DNA from: Plasmodium malariae
Taxonomy: Eukaryota; Apicomplexa; Aconoidasida; Haemosporida; Plasmodiidae
Direction: 5' to 3'
Length of the DNA: 23,163 bases
Assembly: GCF_900090045.1 (NCBI RefSeq)
Contig: NW_021638283.1
Coordinates: forward strand, 1 to 23,163
In this document: positions 1 to 10,488 of the stretch, one piece after another
How the letters are laid out: each line of letters opens with the position of its first letter
Position numbering within the stretch: position 1 is the stretch's first letter
Notes under the pieces: generated by a model
What the model saw: only the letters and a program-made list of their open reading frames with translations
Told to the model about the DNA's origin: nothing
Databases searched by the model: none
Program-made: the position numbers and the translations under genes

Positions 1-657
1 ATATATATATATATATTATATTAACAGTTTATAAATAAATGAACTACATATTTTTTTTTATTTTTTATATTACTAAAAAATTAAATTGACTAAATAAAAG
101 TAAACATATAATAATGAATGATATATATAAATTCTATTTTTTGGTTTTTTTAAATATTTTAATTTAAAAACGTGAATATAATAACAAGAAAAAATTAACA
201 AAAGATATAAGAAAATAAATAATTTCTATTATCATATGATAATGTATATGTATTTTTTTTTTGGTATTCCCTATTTTTGTATTTGTAATTTTGTTAAAGA
301 ATAAGCTAGTATTATTTTGTTCATATATAATAATACATAGTTTAAATTAAAAATTTGTAATTTCTTCAAATTAATATTGATAATATTTAATATAAAATGA
401 AGCTAAAAAAAATATATTATATTTTTAAAAATAGTTTTGTAAATATTTATCATTTTTTTTGTCCTATAATTTATAATAAGATGCAATGAAAAGTTACTAT
501 ATTTATTTTTTTACGATGAGCTATTAAATAAGTTTAATAGTTAAGTTTCTTCATTCAAGCTCTTGCAAATAATATCCTTTTATTAATTTTGATTTTTTAT
601 ATATTTACATGAAAATCATAATTTCATATTAATAAATTTTTTAATTATCTCTTTTAA
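1..657. other. AT-rich intergenic DNA
   Basis: No coding sequence, RNA gene or longer repeat is supported here. The window opens in a short (AT)n run at 1-16. The rest is homopolymer-rich A/T DNA of the kind usual between Plasmodium subtelomeric genes. Confidence 0.6.
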
Positions 658-834
658 ATAAACTCTAAAACGTATCATTTACTCAAAGAACACATGAATA
701 CTTTATTCCTTGTAAAAATACACTTAGGAACTGGTGAAAATGAATCTAGTAAATGTGAAATTTTTTGAATGAAGAGAATGGAAACAATGATAATTAGAAT
801 TTTAATAGAATGTACATATTTGTTTTTTTGTTAA
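658..834 (+). pseudogene. possible eroded coding fragment, family unknown
   Basis: One frame stays open from 658 to a TGA at 766-768, then continues from an ATG at 769 to a TAA at 832-834, giving 58 sense codons with a single internal stop. The translated text looks protein-like, with a mixed-composition patch reading HLGTGENESSKCEIF at about 712-765, instead of the K/N/I/F/Y noise typical of AT-rich spacer. I see no splice structure and no family match. It may be a relic exon of a lost subtelomeric gene, or chance. Confidence 0.15.
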
Positions 835-1483
835 TATTAACTATTTGTGTATTTTACTAAAACATTTTCTTCTATATATATAATATATATATGTATTTAA
901 AAAAATAATATTACGATAATTTTTTTTTTTTTTGTGATGGGGAGAAATAAACTTATATTTACATTTAGTTAAATAATTAAGAAATAGAAGAGAACATGGT
1001 CATAAAAATTAAAAAATGGTAAATTTCCTTAGGTCATATTATTATATATTTGGTATATGAAAAAATTAATTAAGTAAAATTTAATTTATAATTTAAAGTA
1101 TATTATTAGATACTATATATCAATAGCTTTATATTAATCATTACATATTTGTTGGAATTTAAATGTTCAAAAAGTAAACATATTTTAACTCTTTTTATCT
1201 TTTTTTTAGAATTTATAGATAATTATATTATGTTTATGAATGAAATTATATGGAAATTACTTAGTCTTATATATTTTTCATTTATATGTAAATATTTAAA
1301 TTTTAATATATATAATGCATATTGTATATAGAATTACAAGATAGAGTTAAATTGATGTAAAAACATTCCTATAGGATATAACATAGAAAATATTACGAAA
1401 ATATTCTTTGTATAGTGCATAAAAACTTAATTTAAAAAAAAAACTATATAAATAAAAGGAAAAATTATGATAATAAAATTTTA
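835..1483. other. AT-rich intergenic DNA
   Basis: Nothing beyond homopolymer and AT-dinucleotide runs is supported. The open frame at 1149-1331 begins with a non-ATG codon and has the I/F/Y/N/K composition expected of random AT-rich sequence. Confidence 0.55.
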
Positions 1484-1636
1484 ATGCAATTAAAAAAACT
1501 TGTTTTCAAGGATTTATTCTTATCATTTAATAGTATTAGCTTTACATTTATTTGTGTTTTTATAGTATGCATGAAGATAAATACATGTAAAAACAATTAT
1601 TCTTTACTAGTAGCTACCAACGAAAAAGTAAATTAA
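1484..1636 (+). pseudogene. orphan signal-peptide-like first exon, possible exported-protein relic
   Basis: An ATG at 1484 opens a 50-codon frame ending at TAA 1634-1636. The protein has a basic start (MQLKKLVFK), then a recessed hydrophobic stretch at about residues 18-30 (SISFTFICVFIVCM), then a short polar stretch. Residues 39-43 (YSLLVA region) sit where an exported Plasmodium protein would carry a PEXEL motif (RxLxE/D/Q), but the arginine is absent. A plausible splice donor, AAA then GTAAAT, lies at 1627/1628, so this could be exon 1 of a spliced gene. I could not find a convincing exon 2: downstream frames are full of stops, and the nearest candidate begins at 2278. This is most likely the surviving 5' end of an eroded exported-protein gene. 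It could also be a chance frame, because hydrophobic short ORFs are common in AT-rich DNA. Confidence 0.3.
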
Positions 1637-2277
1637 ATATATTGAGCAGGCATAACATTAAAACCGTGAAAAAGTTAAATTATTCACCAAAAAATAAAAA
1701 AAAAAATTTTTTTTTGAATTTTTTGCATATTTTTAATTCTTGTGTAACATTATTTTTAATTGTTTTTAATTACTTGCATGCATATATGGGAAAATCATGC
1801 ATTACATGTTTACATATATTTTCTAAAAGTTTTTTAGTTCTCCTATGTACATCTCTTATTTATCTAACTTTTTTAATTCTCCATTTTACCTCATTTTTCT
1901 TCTTTACTTTTTTATAATTAGTTTTTGTACAATTAAAATGAAAAAAAAGGAACTTATTAAACTTTAAAGGTATTAGTATACATGCTTTTAGAAATAACAA
2001 AAAGCAAAATTTGAATTTGACAGTTGTGAACAAGACACTGAATTCAGCACACAACACTAGAACGACAATTATTGTTGTGATATGCTTAATTAAAAGTGCA
2101 AAAATTATTTTATTTTCGTTACTTAGATTATCAATCTTCATTGTGTACATGAGTTTTAAAGTAGTATATATGCAGAAACTTTAATAAATATAAAATAAGA
2201 GAACTACGTGCATTAAGAATAAGTATATGTAAAAATTCTCAGTATTATGTTCACGAACAATGCTGTTTTTTTGTTAG
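1637..2277. other. spacer with hydrophobic ORFs on both strands, no supported gene
   Basis: The plus-strand frame at 1642-1917 starts at a non-ATG codon and is rich in F, L and K. The minus-strand frame 2150-1860 has a real ATG and a hydrophobic middle (about residues 17-40), but no family resemblance, and it ends in a run of lysines. Neither is convincing as a gene. The stretch ends in a pyrimidine-rich tract and TTAG at about 2265-2277 that could be a splice acceptor for the fragment at 2278. Confidence 0.4.
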
Positions 2278-2400
2278 GTTACTTGTATCTTTTTGAAGAC
2301 GTCCTATTCTTGTAGAAAGAATGATATGCTGAAAAAGGAGAAAATGGAGAAGATAAACATTATCTTATATGACTATGAAAATGTGATTCCAAAAAAATAA
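2278..2400 (+). pseudogene. possible eroded exon, family unknown
   Basis: Immediately after a polypyrimidine tract ending in TTAG (2274-2277), a frame runs 40 codons from GTT at 2278 to TAA at 2398-2400. It contains a charged, protein-like stretch (MLKKEKMEKINIILYDYENV). G+C over 2281-2340 is 20/60, about twice the surrounding spacer, as expected for Plasmodium coding DNA. It could be a second exon belonging to the orphan first exon at 1484, but phase and family are unproven. The stop after 40 codons means any gene here would be truncated. Confidence 0.2.
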
Positions 2401-2939
2401 AAAAACGTAAATTAACATAATATGTGATTAATATTGATGCAAATGCTTATGTACAATTAGAAATTTTAACATAAATTTTTTTTTCACCTTTTTTATATTA
2501 AGATTGCAATTACAAAGATGTTTTTCTATAAAGGAAGATGAATATTCATATAAATGTTTTAATGAAAAGTGATTGAAATATATGGTTATGTATCTGTTTA
2601 CAACATTTTTTTAATTTATTTTTTCTTTCCTGTGCATGCTTGAAAAATCGAAAAATTAAACCTCTAATTATATAATTTCTTGGAAATTAGAGATATAAGA
2701 GTTGAATACAATTGTTTTCAAAGAATTTATATGTGTGAACAATGCTAATATACTGTGCACATATATGTGTGCATACATATGTGTATATGTACATGTTCAT
2801 ATGAAATGTATGTATGTAAATGCGTATAGGCTCGTGTGTATGTGCACATGTGTATACTTACATAATGTAATGTATCCATTTACATCTTTCAGTACATATA
2901 TCTTCATATATTCCAAAAAACGAATATTTATTTTTTAAC
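2401..2939. repeat. AT-rich spacer with an alternating purine-pyrimidine microsatellite
   Basis: From about 2750 to 2870 the sequence is dominated by interleaved TG, CA, TATG and CATA units (for example GTGTGCATACATATGTGTAT), an imperfect purine-pyrimidine alternating tract. The open frame at 2702-2938 is simply this microsatellite read through (repeating M, C, V, Y, H) and I do not treat it as a gene. The remaining sequence is ordinary A/T-rich spacer. Confidence 0.55.
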
Positions 2940-3358
2940 TTGAAGAATTACATTGAGTTATTTACGTATATTTTTAACAGAATTTGTACAAGCATGTTTT
3001 ACTGCATAAACACGGGATACATAAAAATAATAATAATTAATGAAACAAATAAGATACATTTTTTACAGCTTGATTTATCTATTTCACTTTATGAAATCAT
3101 TACAGAAATTTCATATTATGACTGAGGTTCAATATATGTAAATTTTTTTTATGTTACTGTACCCATTATGTGAAACGAATAAAGGAACGCATATGAAGAA
3201 TACTTTTATAAAGACACTAATGCTCATCTAATCCATTTAAATCAAAATAAATAGAATATGAAATTTATCATAGGAGTAGAATTTTATGTCAATAACTGAA
3301 AAAATTTGAGGGCAAAATTGAGTTCATACCTATTGACGTTAATAGGATAGCATTATTA
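2940..3358 (+). pseudogene. possible eroded reading frame with several in-frame stops
   Basis: A single frame reads from 2940 through stops at 3123, 3168, 3180, 3252 and 3297 to about 3350. It gives protein-like segments between the stops, such as NETNKIHFLQLDLSISLYEI before the first stop and RNAYEEYFYKDTNAHLIHLN at about 3183-3242. Composition is richer in G+C and in acidic and small residues than spacer. The persistence of one frame without length changes suggests decay by point mutation. I do not recognise the family. Chance is a real alternative. Confidence 0.2.
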
Positions 3359-6300
3359 ATGTTTAGATACTTATCTATGAATACTACACACACACATATA
3401 TATATGTTTTCTGTACCATATTTCTTTGTATTCGTTAGATCATTTATATTGGAAAGTCACAAAGGAGAAAACATGCGAATATATATATATGTATACAAAT
3501 TTTTGCGTATTGAAAATTTATTTACATGGTATTACTGTCATTACAAACTTATGTTCATCCGCTATAGATTTGAACAATTTAGAATAAGTTCATGTGCATA
3601 AAAGAAAATGGAACGTATAATAAAATTCAGATAAATGACAAAGGAGAATAACAATAATGCATGAAGTCCGTTGAAACATTTACTATTCTTATGGATGTTA
3701 ATAAAAATATGGGATAAATATAAATATATATGTAACCTGAATAGTGAGCTGTTCAAATAAATTAGTTAGATAAGAAATTTGTTTAACAGAAGTCAATTTT
3801 ATTTTAAGTAAAAATTGATAATGTACTTTTGATTACCTCGATTAATGATCATTATTTGGAGTTTAACTGATACATTCATCATATAAATGCAGAAGAAAAA
3901 ATAAAAGGATATAAAAAATACAAAAACATAAGGAGTAAAAATATAAGCGAAAAATCAATAGTTATTAATTCGTTGAAGAATAAAAGAAAATATTTTATAT
4001 AAGTAAATGAGCGTACGTACACATGAACTGATATTATATGTTGATGCATATGTTCATAATTTCCACGAAAGTTAAGATAGTATCTAAGTAAATATACACG
4101 TATAACAAAAAATAATATGCACAAGTAAATTACATTTGCAAGTTTTCTTGTGATAAATTAATTCATTTGGAACATAGAAAAAGAAAAACATTATGCCTGA
4201 ATTTTTTTTTTTTTTTAAATAATTAGATTAGATATAACCATGTAAACTTATATGCAATATAAAAGTGTAAAAATGTTAAGAAAAAACAAATACCAGCAAG
4301 GCTGTAGAGTAGAATGAAAGGCATGAAATTAAATTTCATAATGATACAAAATTTAGCTATATATTTAAAATGAATGCGTTTGTGTGGATATACTTCAATA
4401 GATATAATTGTAGTAATAGTATTGTAAAAGGATTTAGTAGTTGTTTAATAAGGATGACCATAAAAATATTACTTAATGAAACACTATGAAAATAATAATT
4501 TCACTGAACATATGTGTAGCGTGCACTAATTAATTTTTAAAAAATATATTAAAATAAAAAATGTCATGGACCTTATTATTATAACATTAAGGATGTTTCA
4601 AATTAAAGAAACCTAATCTATTATAGCAAAAGTTATATTTATGTGAAATGATTATTGAAATTGACATTATATTTACAATAATTTAAAAAATATTAGGGGT
4701 TAATGTGAATATATATGCATTAGTATATACATATTTAATAATTCTTATCTTGCATGTCATATGAGTTTATTAAGAACTAAAATGATTCAAAAAAAATGAA
4801 AATTACCTATAGAACGTATTTTCATTTTGCTTCATATGCATTATTAATTAATTTAGATTTGTGTTAATGCATTTAATAAATACGACATACATAAAATAAT
4901 ATAACAAAATTTTAATACTCTAAAAATTATCAACTGTAATAGTTACATTAACATTTAGAAAATAATTATAAAAATGAAGCTTATAAATTTATGTAATTTT
5001 TATCATTATAGATTATTCATAGTAGATATAAATATTAATTAAGTTGTGCTCCTGTTCTTTTTTATATAAAGAAGAATTTATAATTTTTAGAAGAATTAAG
5101 CATATCCAAATGAAAGAATCATTTAAGTATCCATAACAAAGAATATTTTAAACGCGCTTATATATATGTATATATATAATTATATAAATATATATACACA
5201 TGAAAAAATAATATAAAAAAGTGATTATCTTATTTTTGTAGTAATTTGTAAGGTAATATGCATCATATAACACATTAAAATTTTAAAGGCTATATATATA
5301 TTTTTTTAATTAATTATTTCGTAGATAAGTATTTTTCTTACATATATTACTATTAATTCATTATCATATGGTTAATATATTATATTTCCATATTCATTTT
5401 TATTCACTATGTTCAACAGAAAGTTGTAATATAAATATTTCTATTTTTTTTTTTTTTGGTGTATAAATAATATATTTAATCATTTTATTAAGTTGTATAA
5501 ATGCTGTGAATTAAAACATGATTTTGGTATTATTTACTTATAAATCAATAACAAATATACACAGTTATATCCTAAATAGAAACGTTAAAAAGAAAAATAA
5601 TGCATTAATGAATTTTCTAATTTCTTTTGCGTGTTACGTTATATATATCATACTGTATTTCCTAAAGATATTATATTTTTGCTGTAATTTTATTTTTAAT
5701 TAAATAATTATTAAAAGTATTTTTACCATTTCATATACTTTTAGATTTTTTTCCTTTTTTTAATATCATAATTTCTATAAAACTTGCAAATATATATTTT
5801 AAACAATCAAAAGAAAAAAATATATAAGATATAAATTACTCAATACTTAAATTAAAATTTTTTTTTATTCATATTACACGTAATGAATTATTAACATATA
5901 TGAAGTATTGCATACTAAAAAATGTAATGGAAAATATAAAAAGAGTTAAATTCGATAGTACATTTTAAAATATAAATATTATGTACATAAAATAATTCCT
6001 GGAATGTAATTTTCAAATTATTCTTAAATAGAAGTTATACATGTCGTAGGTATGCGGCATATGTAACATTTATATTTTGTGTTATAAAAAAAAATGTCTT
6101 TTTTAGTTTTTCTTTTTTTTTCATCATGTGAATAATATAATATGCTATACAATTATTTATGTTTTTCTATTATAAAATAGTATTTAAAAGTTTAGCATGT
6201 ACAAATAACTAAGCTTATTATTAGGAAACTGACAAAAAAATCATTAACTATATTAGTCATATATGTTTATGTACCTGTTCTCTTCACATATATATTGTTT

Positions 6301-6960
6301 TTGTTCTGATTGTCAAATAATATTTTTATAAAAAAGAAAAATGTACTTGTTTTATTATTTTTCTTAAAAGCATTCATAACTAAAATTTAGAATTGTTCTG
6401 TTATATACTACTATATATATATATATATGTTGAGGGTTTATTGAAATAATTTGTATTAAAATAAATTCTTTTGATTTTGCGTTTTTGATATATAACTTTA
6501 TTAAAAGTATTTACTAAATTACTATTAAAAGTATCTTTTATTTTTTATAATTTATATTTTTATTTTATTTATACTAATTAATACTTTTTTGAAGAATAAA
6601 ATAGCACTGCAAATAATAATACCCTTATGTTACTACCTTATGAATAAACAATAACTTTTTTAGTTACTTTTATATGTAATATAAAATTCATTAATTCTAG
6701 TACAAATGAAAAAATTAATTCTTTTATTTTAGTTAAAGCATTTATATTTGTCCTTTTATATAGATATGCGCTTAATTCACTGATACGTTGAAATAAAATA
6801 GTAGAAAATTTGCCTTATATTTTTTACTGCTTCATGCTATATAAATATGTGAAGGTAGTTATGTGGAAATTACTTATGAGTAAGTACACTTAATATATAT
6901 TTAAATAATAAAAACATTTTTTTTTCATTGTAATGGACTTTTAATGAATCTATAGTTAGT
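3359..6960. other. AT-rich intergenic region, no supported gene
   Basis: About 3.6 kb without a convincing gene. G+C stays somewhat raised to about 4.5 kb, with short protein-like scraps (for example MKSVETFTILMDVNKNMG at 3660-3714 and a 39-codon ATG frame at 4370-4489), possibly further relics. From 4.5 kb on it is ordinary spacer with (AT)n runs near 5158-5200 and 6409-6428 and many poly-T tracts. Frames at 3359-3601, 3562-3756(-), 3879-4124(-) and 5518-5703 lack any family feature. Confidence 0.5.
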
Positions 6961-7470
6961 TAACATTGTGCGCATGGGATATTAGATGCAAGATTCGTTA
7001 TATTGTTGTCAGAAATAATAAGGAAACATATAATATAGGATTAGTGATATATTATTTGAAAATGGACATGATACATAAGACAGTGAGGATTACAATATTG
7101 AATATACGATGGAAATTTTAAGTCTAAAGATAAATATAATTCAAAAACTGTAATCAAAAAATTGATTAGGAAATGGACATTTGTGATATATAAACCATTT
7201 TATGTGATAAATATATTTAGTTTTTTTTAAAAAAACTGTTCTATATGAATCTCAATTATGTGGATGCGTAAAATTAATGTACTGATACTTCCTAAAAAAA
7301 TTCTAACGTATTACATATTTACGAGTGCTACTTCAGCAATTAGTCCGTAGGAGTACTTCCTTTAAGAGTATTTACATTACTCTTTTTACTTCTTATTACA
7401 ATACGAAATTTACTATAATATATGTAATGAATACTAAGACTATTGTTAAATTCTGAAGTGGGAAATGCAA
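6961..7470 (+). pseudogene. possible gene relic ending in a membrane-segment-like stretch
   Basis: G+C rises to 19/60 at 6961-7020. Near 7321 a frame reads TSATSAISP and meets TAG at 7348. The overlapping frame beginning GTA at 7347 continues VGVLPLRVFTLLFLLL to a TAA at 7416. Read across the frame change this resembles the hydrophobic C-terminal segment of variant Plasmodium surface proteins such as PIR, but I cannot find the rest of a PIR gene, and the upstream frames at 6990-7200 are badly broken. I call it a relic only tentatively; the family assignment is weaker still. Confidence 0.18.
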
Positions 7471-9499
7471 CTTCATTATGGTAAGTTATTTAATTATGTA
7501 TTTTATTTATTACTTATATAGTGATAAATATCTCAAAATAAGCTAAAGAAATAGAAGAAAATAATATCAAAATCCAGTTATAATTAATATTTCGTAATCA
7601 TATACAATTTTTTCATTTATTTAAGAAACATTTTCAATATACTTAATGAAGCTATGCTTAAAAAATATTGTTCTTCATTAAATATTTTCCTTATACAGAA
7701 TATGTATTATACAAAGATATGTTGATATTTTAAAGGAAAAATCATATACTAAATATTTTTAACAGCTACTATGTTTATATTTGATTTAGTATTGTAATTT
7801 ATTTTAAAAAAATTTAGTTTTTTGATATTACATATATATATAATATATTCTTCATGATTCAAATAAATGTGATATTAGTATTGATATATATTCACTAAAA
7901 AGTATGTGCTTTCTACACAAATATTATACTCGTAAATGTTTCTCATAGATTTTTACTATAAAAAAGGATTGTTTAATTTAATATATAAAATCACAATTAA
8001 TGCAACTTTACTAATCTAATGAGATAATTTATATTTTTAACAATTATTATTTTTTTTAATGGCTACATGTGATCATATAAATGATTTCTTTTAAAAGTTA
8101 ATTATATATTACTTCTAATATTTACGTTGTTCTCCATTTAATAAAAACAAAACAGTTGGTTTTTTTGCTATTACATATATTTTTTACTTAAAAGTAATTA
8201 TAACAATTTTAGTTTTTAAAAAAATTATTATGAAACATGAGTTTTTAATAGATTATTTGAAGAATACTTTGATAGATTTTTATATTTATTTTTTATAGTT
8301 CAAATATGAAATTATAAGTAAAATATAATGATATTCTCCTTTAAAAATTGAATTATTAATAGAGTATTAGCAATTTTAGAATTCCTAAATCTTTATAATT
8401 ATATTAGTAGCTTAAATAACATTTCGAAATTTATATTTTATCTTATGTAATTGTTAGATTTAATTCTTTTTTATAAAAATTGCTTAAATATATACTATAA
8501 ATATAATGATAAAAAAAAACTATATTCATTTTTACAATTCATATAATTAAAAAACTACGTTTTTCTAATACGATTATTTATGTGTTCGTGCAGATGATAT
8601 ATTTATACATTATATGTTTATTATACTTTTTCTAAATAAATATATTAACTTAAAAAGAACAAATACGTACATAAAACTACGAACGTTTCATTTAACAAAT
8701 AATAATTTAATTTTCATCCAATTAAGAGCTATATCCACCAAAAATAATTTGGGGAGTATGAAAAATCAGTCTTTATATATCTTCGAAATTTATACTTTTA
8801 CGGCATATTAGGTGATTCGCTGTAAATTTGATTTCTTACTTGTATTAAAGATCAAAATATTACTCATATGTTTATCTAGTTACCAGTTTAAAATTTACAA
8901 ATAAAATGCAAAGTTATAAAAGTGTAGTTTTCTTTATAATTATCTTTATTTTATTGTTATAATAATTAAAATTTTTTTACAAATAATTATATTTTCTAGA
9001 ATATAATTTTAAAAAATTTAGAATTATTAATAGGAAAACATCGCTGGAATCTGTAATACTTCTACTAGGAGTTAGAACAATATATTATCTATATTCTCTA
9101 CTATCTATATTCTATATATACACCATATTCAAAATATTATGAAATCATATATCTGCTTTTTTATTTTATTTTGAAAAGAATTAATACAAAAATTATTTAC
9201 TATTTTAAATAAATTATGTATCTTGAATATTTATTAATGCACTCAGTTTATATTTTTTAATTAAATCTATTTTTTTATAAATATTATTGTGATAAAATCT
9301 TTAGAGTTTATGTTTGAAATTATTTTTTCTATCTCTGTAGAAAAAGAAATTGTAGTTACATATTTTTAATATAATTTTAAGAAGAAATAATGAAAAACTA
9401 ATTAAATAAATGATAATAGCATTTTTTTAATTAAAGGAATATTATATTATTTTTAATTATATCCTTGATCTGTATATTACCGCATTAACGATTTACATT
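7471..9499. other. AT-rich 5' flank of the fam-l-like gene
   Basis: About 2 kb of spacer. The 65-codon ATG frame at 8614-8811 has no recognisable feature and is left out. A run of short ATATTCTCTAC / CTATATTCTAT units lies at about 9085-9120, roughly 400 bases before the fam-l-like ATG. An ATATTCTCTAC match also occurs about 410 bases before the fam-m-like ATG. No defined promoter element can be named. Confidence 0.5.
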
Positions 9500-10488
9500 A
9501 TGGAACGAAAAATTAAGACACTGTTATTTATTAAAATTTATGCTTTTGTGTTTATAAGTTGGATATGTCATTTTTACACTTATATGGTTATGATAGTTTT
9601 ATTTAAATATGTATATATTATTTATATTTTTCGAGTTTTATTTTTTTCAAGATTTTATCTTAGTGAGAATTTATTCATTTGATTAAATGATAAATTTTTT
9701 TTTGCTTTTTCAGAGTAAGCAAAACAAATATTTGGTTGAGTGCTACAATCAGCATAGAAAAATATATGCAAGAAACTATCGTTTACTGGCGAAATATAAG
9801 CAGGATAAGGATTCAATTATTGTATGTTTAGAGGAAGAAATGCCAAATAGAGTAAACGATAAAAAAAAATATATCTAATAGTGAAAAATTGCTCCCAAGA
9901 GAAAAGAAACAGTCAAATGGAAGTTTCCAAATAAATGTAAGAGGCCATAAAAAAAATATAAAAAATAAATCTTGTATATTTGAAACTAAACAGTATTCTT
10001 ATATGGAAAAAAAAATATTCAAAGAACTTGATTATGTAGATTTTCTTAAAAACAACAGAACAATAAGTGATAATACTTATAAAAAAATAATATATAAAAA
10101 ATTCGGATTGCGATTTGCTTTACCTATATTCCTATTTTTGGTCTTATCAATATCATTTGTGTTAGATTTTTTTTGTGGATATGGGATGTTTGTTCGTTTG
10201 TTTAGATTAATAATAAATTACTCAGGATTCGGATGGATCAAAAATTTAACTTTAAAGTTGTGGTATTCCCCTTTTAAATGGTTATTTATAAGTCAAAAAG
10301 CGATTAGTAAATCAAGTGGTACACCAAGTAAACTCTGTATAGATGGATATATGGTTTCAGAGAGTTTTTGTGGATTTTTTATATATTTTGTACCTTTTAT
10401 TATATTAGGTATCATACTTATTTTAGGGGTTGTTTATTACCATAAGAAGGTTAAAAAATATGAAAAAATTAAGTTTACAAAAAGATAA
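9500..10488 (+). pseudogene. fam-l-like exported membrane protein gene, frameshifted
   Basis: Exon 1 is 9500-9586 (29 codons, starting MERKIKTLLFIKIYAF), a hydrophobic signal/anchor. The intron is 9587-9713 (GT...CAG, 127 bp; donor GTTATG is weaker than usual). Exon 2 starts at 9714 in phase 0. Residues 49-56 read RNYRLLAK, a PEXEL-like export motif with lysine instead of E/D/Q at the last position. The frame then meets TAA at 9876, while the family text resumes one frame on. A nine-A run at 9861-9869 has one base too many, so an A insertion or a base-calling error explains the break. The downstream part carries FETKQYSYMEKKIFKELDYV, a membrane segment near 10108-10173, a second near 10366-10440, and the basic end HKKVKKYEKIKFTKR. 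Overall size (about 286 codons if uninterrupted) fits the family. Known for fam-l/fam-m: signal, PEXEL, two membrane segments, telomere-facing doublets, and a predicted RH5-like fold. The l versus m label is from memory and could be swapped. Confidence 0.85.

Noticed and set aside
1860..2150. Minus-strand 96-codon ATG frame with a hydrophobic middle
   Set aside because: No family resemblance, lysine-run ending, and no conserved motif. Hydrophobic ORFs of this size arise by chance in AT-rich DNA.
2278..2400. FIKK-kinase reading of the fragment ILYDYENVIP as a DFG-like motif
   Set aside because: The resemblance covers only a few residues and lacks the catalytic-loop text around it.
2702..2938. 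78-codon frame rich in C, M, V, Y and H
   Set aside because: It is a TG/CA/TA microsatellite read in one frame.
8614..8811. 65-codon ATG frame
   Set aside because: No signal, membrane or family feature; composition and flanks do not differ from spacer.
9687..9878. Start of the fam-l-like gene at the ATG at 9687
   Set aside because: That ATG lies inside the intron. The signal exon at 9500-9586 and the CAG acceptor at 9711-9713 match the intact fam-m-like gene exactly in exon length and phase.
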